DNA of 18,487 bases from Planctomycetota bacterium (GTDB taxonomy: Bacteria > Planctomycetota > Phycisphaerae > Sedimentisphaerales > UBA12454): positions 1-18,487 of the forward strand of contig JAHJUV010000078.1 in assembly GCA_018828825.1 (NCBI GenBank). Reading direction: 5' to 3'. Every line of letters starts with the position of its first letter. The stretch's first letter is position 1. The notes under the pieces were generated by a model, which was given only the letters and a program-made list of their open reading frames with translations, was not told the DNA's origin and made no database searches. The position numbers were made by a program, and so were the translations under genes. Below are positions 15,148 through 18,487 of this stretch, in pieces.

Positions 15148-15764
15148 ATTTCCTTTGCTCTGTTGGTTTTCCTTGAATTTACAATGAACAGGCCTACGAC
15201 AATAAAACCCACGCAAATCGCATAGAAACTCAGTGATTTCAAAGACCTGCCGTTAAAAAATTCAACAAAGCCTGTTATAGGTTGCCCAGATAAGACTAAC
15301 ATACCTTCACTGTCCGCCACAACTGCCGCCAGCTTTTCTGTTTCTATTTCCTGTGCCGGCTTCGGATAATCCAAAAGCAGAATTTTCTGTTCCGGCATGA
15401 CAAGGACTATAATGTGCCTGAATTTGCTCTTGTCGGGCAATTCTAATGCGTACTGCATAATAATGCTGTTGTCTTTGGTTAAAAACTTTTTGACATCCTC
15501 AAATGCGGGCCTTACAACAGGATGGACATATAATCCCTTTGTTTTGGCAAAGTCGGCTAATTGTTTAAGGCTGACATTATTTCCCTCATCCGGCTTGATA
15601 GCGGCATATACATCCTCAAGGTTTTCATCTATGTGATGATATTTCAAGCATAAATAGAGACAGTTAATACCGCATTGACTAAACGATGCATTTTCTAATG
15701 ATGATACCTCCGCATATATTGGAAGTACCAGCAATACAATCAAGGCAAAAAACAAAAACCTCAT
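15144..15764 (-). CDS. Membrane-anchored C39-like cysteine peptidase
   Basis: This 206-residue protein has a signal/anchor segment at 1-18 (MRFLFFALIVLLVLPIYA) and a papain-like domain of C39 type. The catalytic Cys31 lies in FSQCGINCLYL with Gln30 before it, His117 in FRHIIVLV, and Asp132 in LLLDYP. A C-terminal transmembrane helix (about 184-204) ends in a basic tail SRKTNRAKEI. The catalytic domain would therefore face the periplasm and stay membrane-bound. In C39 peptidases of ABC exporters the domain is cytosolic and cleaves double-glycine leaders; here no transporter is attached. The frame is open to 15866, but the start at 15764 is chosen as the first residue of the signal sequence. 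It overlaps the DUF1573 start (ATGA) and is therefore coupled to it. Confidence 0.75.
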   Translation of the reverse strand: MRFLFFALIVLLVLPIYAEVSSLENASFSQCGINCLYLCLKYHHIDENLEDVYAAIKPDEGNNVSLKQLADFAKTKGLYVHPVVRPAFEDVKKFLTKDNSIIMQYALELPDKSKFRHIIVLVMPEQKILLLDYPKPAQEIETEKLAAVVADSEGMLVLSGQPITGFVEFFNGRSLKSLSFYAICVGFIVVGLFIVNSRKTNRAKEI

Positions 15765-15795
15765 TCGTGTCTCACTCAAAGCGTTAACCAGCCAA

Positions 15796-16770
15796 TTATT
15801 TGGGCAGCGACTGGTCAAGTTGCTGCTGTGTTGGTTTAATTGTGTACATTTTGCCGGTAATTTCATCTGCGACTCTTGTACCCGGCGGAAATTCTATGCC
15901 AAAATCCTTGTCTTCCAATCCCTGATTTACAACAACTTTGCCGGTCAAGCGGAAACCTTCAACTCTTTTGTCATCTGGGCTGCTGATAGTGCCGCTGGCA
16001 GGAAACCAAAACCCTTTTTCAACCTCTGTCAAAGATTTGATATCCACTGTTCCACCAACACTGTTGGGGCCATTCATATATTCATATCTCACGGGTGTAT
16101 AATCATTATCTATAGAAAAATACACCCTAAGAAAAGCAAACTTCTTATCTTTCCACTCTGTCAAAAAATCGGCCCGTATTGTTCTGAAACCATTAATTGT
16201 TTCAGACTGGTCGCCTATTTTAACAAATTCGCCTCTTTGACGCATAAATTCAGACAGGCAAATCGGTTCCACGCTAAATTGCATCCTCAGAATAGTAAAC
16301 CCAAGAGGAGTAAGAATCAAAGACGAAAAATCATTTTCAGTTTTGGAAATAGTTCCTGACAGATATTCTCTGCGAGGCGCATTATCCAACGGCAGACCTC
16401 CCGAATCAAACCTCTTGGCACGCTCTCCATTATAAGAAACTTTCACAATACTTTCAAAGCTATCCCCTTTCTCATTGGCAAGAACCATCTGCCGAGTAAA
16501 TAAATAATGCTCCTTGAAAGGAAATTTTGTTGTCATACTAAATTTATCAGCCCCTTCTGTAATGAGATTTCCAGTCCCTGCAATATCTTCTTTTGTATAT
16601 GGTGGAATATGATACCATTCATATTCCAGGGAAATATCAGTAATAGCAGACTCCATTGCCTCACAGACAGCCGATAAACTGTTCACATCTATTGCTGATA
16701 CTTTTGAAGGCACATAAAAATACAACAAGCAAACAATATGCAGCATTCGCAAAACGTTAACTTTATGCAT
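15796..16770 (-). CDS. Exported LolA-like (outer-membrane lipoprotein-sorting fold) protein
   Basis: This 324-residue protein has a signal peptide (about 1-26, ending SKVSA). The mature part has the half-barrel pattern of LolA/LolB-like proteins common in planctomycetes: ISLEYEWYHIPP, a run of alternating strands, TRQMVLANEKGDSF, INGFRTIRADFL, VYFSIDNDYTPVRYEYM, and FWFPASGTI. These proteins are periplasmic lipid or lipoprotein binders, but for this branch the cargo is unknown. AGGAG lies 8 bases before the ATG. It is the first gene of a leftward operon, with 31 bases to the protease gene. The RHS fragment ends 35 bases upstream. Confidence 0.65.
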   Translation of the reverse strand: MHKVNVLRMLHIVCLLYFYVPSKVSAIDVNSLSAVCEAMESAITDISLEYEWYHIPPYTKEDIAGTGNLITEGADKFSMTTKFPFKEHYLFTRQMVLANEKGDSFESIVKVSYNGERAKRFDSGGLPLDNAPRREYLSGTISKTENDFSSLILTPLGFTILRMQFSVEPICLSEFMRQRGEFVKIGDQSETINGFRTIRADFLTEWKDKKFAFLRVYFSIDNDYTPVRYEYMNGPNSVGGTVDIKSLTEVEKGFWFPASGTISSPDDKRVEGFRLTGKVVVNQGLEDKDFGIEFPPGTRVADEITGKMYTIKPTQQQLDQSLPK

Positions 16771-16805
16771 AATAATTCTCCTGAAATAAAGTGTTTATTT
16801 TTTTA

Positions 16806-17417
16806 TCAGCAACTATTTTTTACACAATTTGGCCCCGAACCCCATGTCAAGCACCGACAAGACCCCAGTGGGTATGCCCCTGTGAAGCATTTATATTTTA
16901 CCATTGTGCTGCAATAGCCGGCATAGGTATTACAATTCCCAGTTACGCCTAAACAATACTGATTGGATGCGCCGGATGGACAGGAACTCCCGCACGTACC
17001 TCCACAAACGCCGGTAGGGTCTGCAACGCCAACCGCATCCAGCGCCATTTGAGCACCGTCAAGCCAACCATCGCCCTTTTTACATAGACCATAAGGATCG
17101 ATGAAGTTGATCGGATTATTAGCTACATAAGCATACAGGTTTAATCCATCGGCATAGCCGATTGGGTCGGTCTGGAGGAATCTGCCGATAGAGGGCTTGT
17201 AGAAGCGGGCACGGTAATAATAATTATCTGTCTCGCTGTCGTATTCACGTCCGGTGAACATAAACCTGTTACCAACAGAGCTTGTTATGCTCGGTGTGCC
17301 AAAAACGCTATAACGATACTGCTCGACAACATTTCCACTATTATTTGAAAGAGCGACAACGGAGCCAAGGCCGTCGAAATGATAATAATACCTATTGGCC
17401 GTTGCTGCGTCAATCAT
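16806..17417 (-). CDS. RHS core C-terminal fragment with cysteine-rich tail (5'-truncated)
   Basis: This is the C-terminal end of an RHS/YD-repeat protein, 203 residues. The core reads YYYHFDGLGSVVALSN, then REYDSETDNYYYRARFY, then GRFLQTDPIGY and NLYAYVANNPINFIDPYG, the standard junction at which RHS toxins diverge. The frame stays open upstream to 17561 and encodes further RHS residues (YTYDGDEVIAEYEND, FIYGPGIDEPI), so the ATG at 17417 is probably not biological: no start codon exists between 17418 and 17561, and a TAA stands at 17562-17564. The variable tail begins with a pretoxin-like DGWLDGAQMALDAVG and then contains 12 Cys in total after DPYGL, an unusual number. There is no recognised toxin catalytic motif. 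A tandem 7-mer (GTGAAGC twice, 17528-17541) lies near the point where the RHS frame is lost. Confidence 0.8.
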   Translation of the reverse strand: MIDAATANRYYYHFDGLGSVVALSNNSGNVVEQYRYSVFGTPSITSSVGNRFMFTGREYDSETDNYYYRARFYKPSIGRFLQTDPIGYADGLNLYAYVANNPINFIDPYGLCKKGDGWLDGAQMALDAVGVADPTGVCGGTCGSSCPSGASNQYCLGVTGNCNTYAGYCSTMVKYKCFTGAYPLGSCRCLTWGSGPNCVKNSC

Positions 17418-17629
17418 ACAAATCGGCTCATCTATCCCCGGACCGTAAATGAACTTACGTACTAAAACATCATTTTCATACTCAGCTATTACCTCATCGC
17501 CATCGTAAGTATAGTGAATCGTCGTTTGTGAAGCGTGAAGCGTTTTACTAATCCGCCGACGTTATCGAAACTGTTAATTCACTTTTAAAAGAACAATCAA
17601 ATCTTCTATCAATACGTCACGGCTGAAGT

Positions 17630-18487
17630 TCAGACGAGATGAGCAATTTCTATTTTAGCACCCTTGATTTTTTCAGATTCTAAAAGTCTCCAAAATTTGG
17701 GAGAAATGAGCATCACACGTCTGGGGCGAAGCAGACCTCTGCGTGCCCCAACAAACTGCCGGGTACTAATAATATCAGCATTACCGCGACTGGCTGCGCT
17801 AATCGATACTTCGGATAAGAGATTAAGGCCAATCAGGTCGCCTAATGCACAGCGACATTCTCCCTTTTTATCTTCATCAAAAGGATTTATTCCAACTTTT
17901 GTTGGAGGAACAATCTCTGCTTCAGATGATGTGATGACAAGTTGATACCATACAGGCATCGGTTTTCTACTTCGGCGTTCTTTTTCACCTTTTAAAGCGG
18001 CATATTCAGCCTGAGCCTGCTGCCAAAGTTCATTGTTTTCTGCTCGATTCAGCCATACATAAAATTTTCCGGTTGGATGCGGAGCGCCAGCAGCCTGAGC
18101 TTTCTGCAAAATTTCGCGCCCTGCATGTAATTGATAAAGGTTAATAGGGTCATCTTCATAGAATGCTTTATGCCGCACAGGTCGCAACTCAAATCCAGTT
18201 AAATTAGCATCCGTCATTCGTTCGGCTAACCACTGCGATACAATCACTTCATCGGCAATTGTGCAGGCAATATGTTTGTTCTTGGGTATTTTTCTCATAT
18301 CCAGATACAAGTCTGATACTTGTACAGCTCCTGTACCACATTTTGGGCATGCTGTTGATTCATCGTATTTTGTTCCACATTCCTCCCCAGCAGGCTCGAA
18401 TACAGCTAAAATGCTAAGCTGAAAGCATGCTGCTGAAGCCATTTCATCTCTCGTGTAATGACGACGCACATCCCAGCCATAAAAAAA
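17630..18487 (-). CDS. Unrecognised protein with duplicated half-motif, possible immunity-type; 5' end outside window
   Basis: The frame stays open to the window edge. A GTG at 18469 could start it, but the residues before (FFYGWD) continue naturally, so the gene is probably truncated by the window. The protein has a cysteine motif near its N-terminal part (EECGTKYDESTACPKCG), suggesting one zinc site. Two similar stretches follow: IVSQWL...LTGFELRPVRH (about 76-100) and LISPKFW...IKGAKIEIAHLV (about 254-279). That suggests an internal duplication. Such 'S..L....L.G....P' modules remind me of cysteine-motif immunity proteins of myxobacterial and planctomycete polymorphic toxin loci, but this is an unverified comparison. 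It lies just upstream of the RHS remnant and may be left over from an RHS toxin/immunity array. It has no signal peptide. Confidence 0.55.
   Translation of the reverse strand, partial: FFYGWDVRRHYTRDEMASAACFQLSILAVFEPAGEECGTKYDESTACPKCGTGAVQVSDLYLDMRKIPKNKHIACTIADEVIVSQWLAERMTDANLTGFELRPVRHKAFYEDDPINLYQLHAGREILQKAQAAGAPHPTGKFYVWLNRAENNELWQQAQAEYAALKGEKERRSRKPMPVWYQLVITSSEAEIVPPTKVGINPFDEDKKGECRCALGDLIGLNLLSEVSISAASRGNADIISTRQFVGARRGLLRPRRVMLISPKFWRLLESEKIKGAKIEIAHLV

Noticed and set aside
1..18487. CRISPR arrays, tRNA or rRNA genes, insertion sequences with transposase
   Set aside because: No regularly spaced direct repeats, tRNA cloverleaf, rRNA signature or transposase frame was seen on either strand.

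Overview
The window looks like a chromosomal piece of a Planctomycetota bacterium, most likely a Phycisphaerae-type lineage. This is inferred from a PEP-CTERM protein, a DUF1573 protein with a membrane-anchored C39-like protease, an RHS remnant, and DnaE and CimA of the type seen in such genomes. No rRNA or other marker gene is present, so the placement is only moderately secure. Base composition shifts by eye: the ends (about 1-1750 and 13500-18487) are more AT-rich than the housekeeping middle (about 1750-12400), as expected for accessory flanks around a conserved core.

Layout. (1) 1-1183, plus strand: the tail of an unknown gene is translationally coupled to a serine dehydrogenase proteinase/ClpP-fold protease. 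(2) 1184-1757: a long non-coding stretch with a near-consensus sigma70 promoter, a hairpin at its predicted start site, an A-rich degenerate repeat, a strong nested hairpin and a 27-codon ORF with a good ribosome site. (3) 1758-2844, minus: a TerB-like protein, then an RluA-family pseudouridine synthase that has no usual start codon. (4) 2953-7565, plus: O6-methylguanine-DNA methyltransferase, RidA and DNA polymerase III alpha (dnaE). The 5' end of dnaE contains an in-frame palindrome related to the one upstream. (5) 7569-12369, minus: ftsK, a zinc-ribbon/PH-domain membrane protein and citramalate synthase (cimA); cimA and dnaE converge with only three bases between them. (6) 12370-13630, minus: a PEP-CTERM protein with a P-domain, preceded by a leader with a multi-helix structured element and a terminator-like hairpin, an arrangement like a riboswitch. 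(7) 13631-14197: two gene remnants (an iron-alcohol dehydrogenase 5' end and an unrecognised 3' fragment). (8) 14194-16770, minus: a compact three-gene envelope operon (LolA-like protein, C39-like membrane protease, DUF1573 protein). (9) 16806-18487, minus: the 3' end of an RHS gene with a cysteine-rich tail, and a partial gene whose two halves carry a similar motif, possibly an immunity-type protein.

The middle genes serve replication, chromosome segregation, DNA repair, metabolite-damage control and isoleucine precursor synthesis. The flanks hold envelope, secretion and polymorphic-toxin-like functions with decayed genes. The most interesting unexplained signals are the structured leader at 13304-13471, the two-state leader of ftsK at 12376-12460, the promoter/hairpin/small-ORF cassette at 1440-1748, and the palindrome inside dnaE. 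All RNA-structure calls are hand-made pairings and have not been folded or compared with other genomes.
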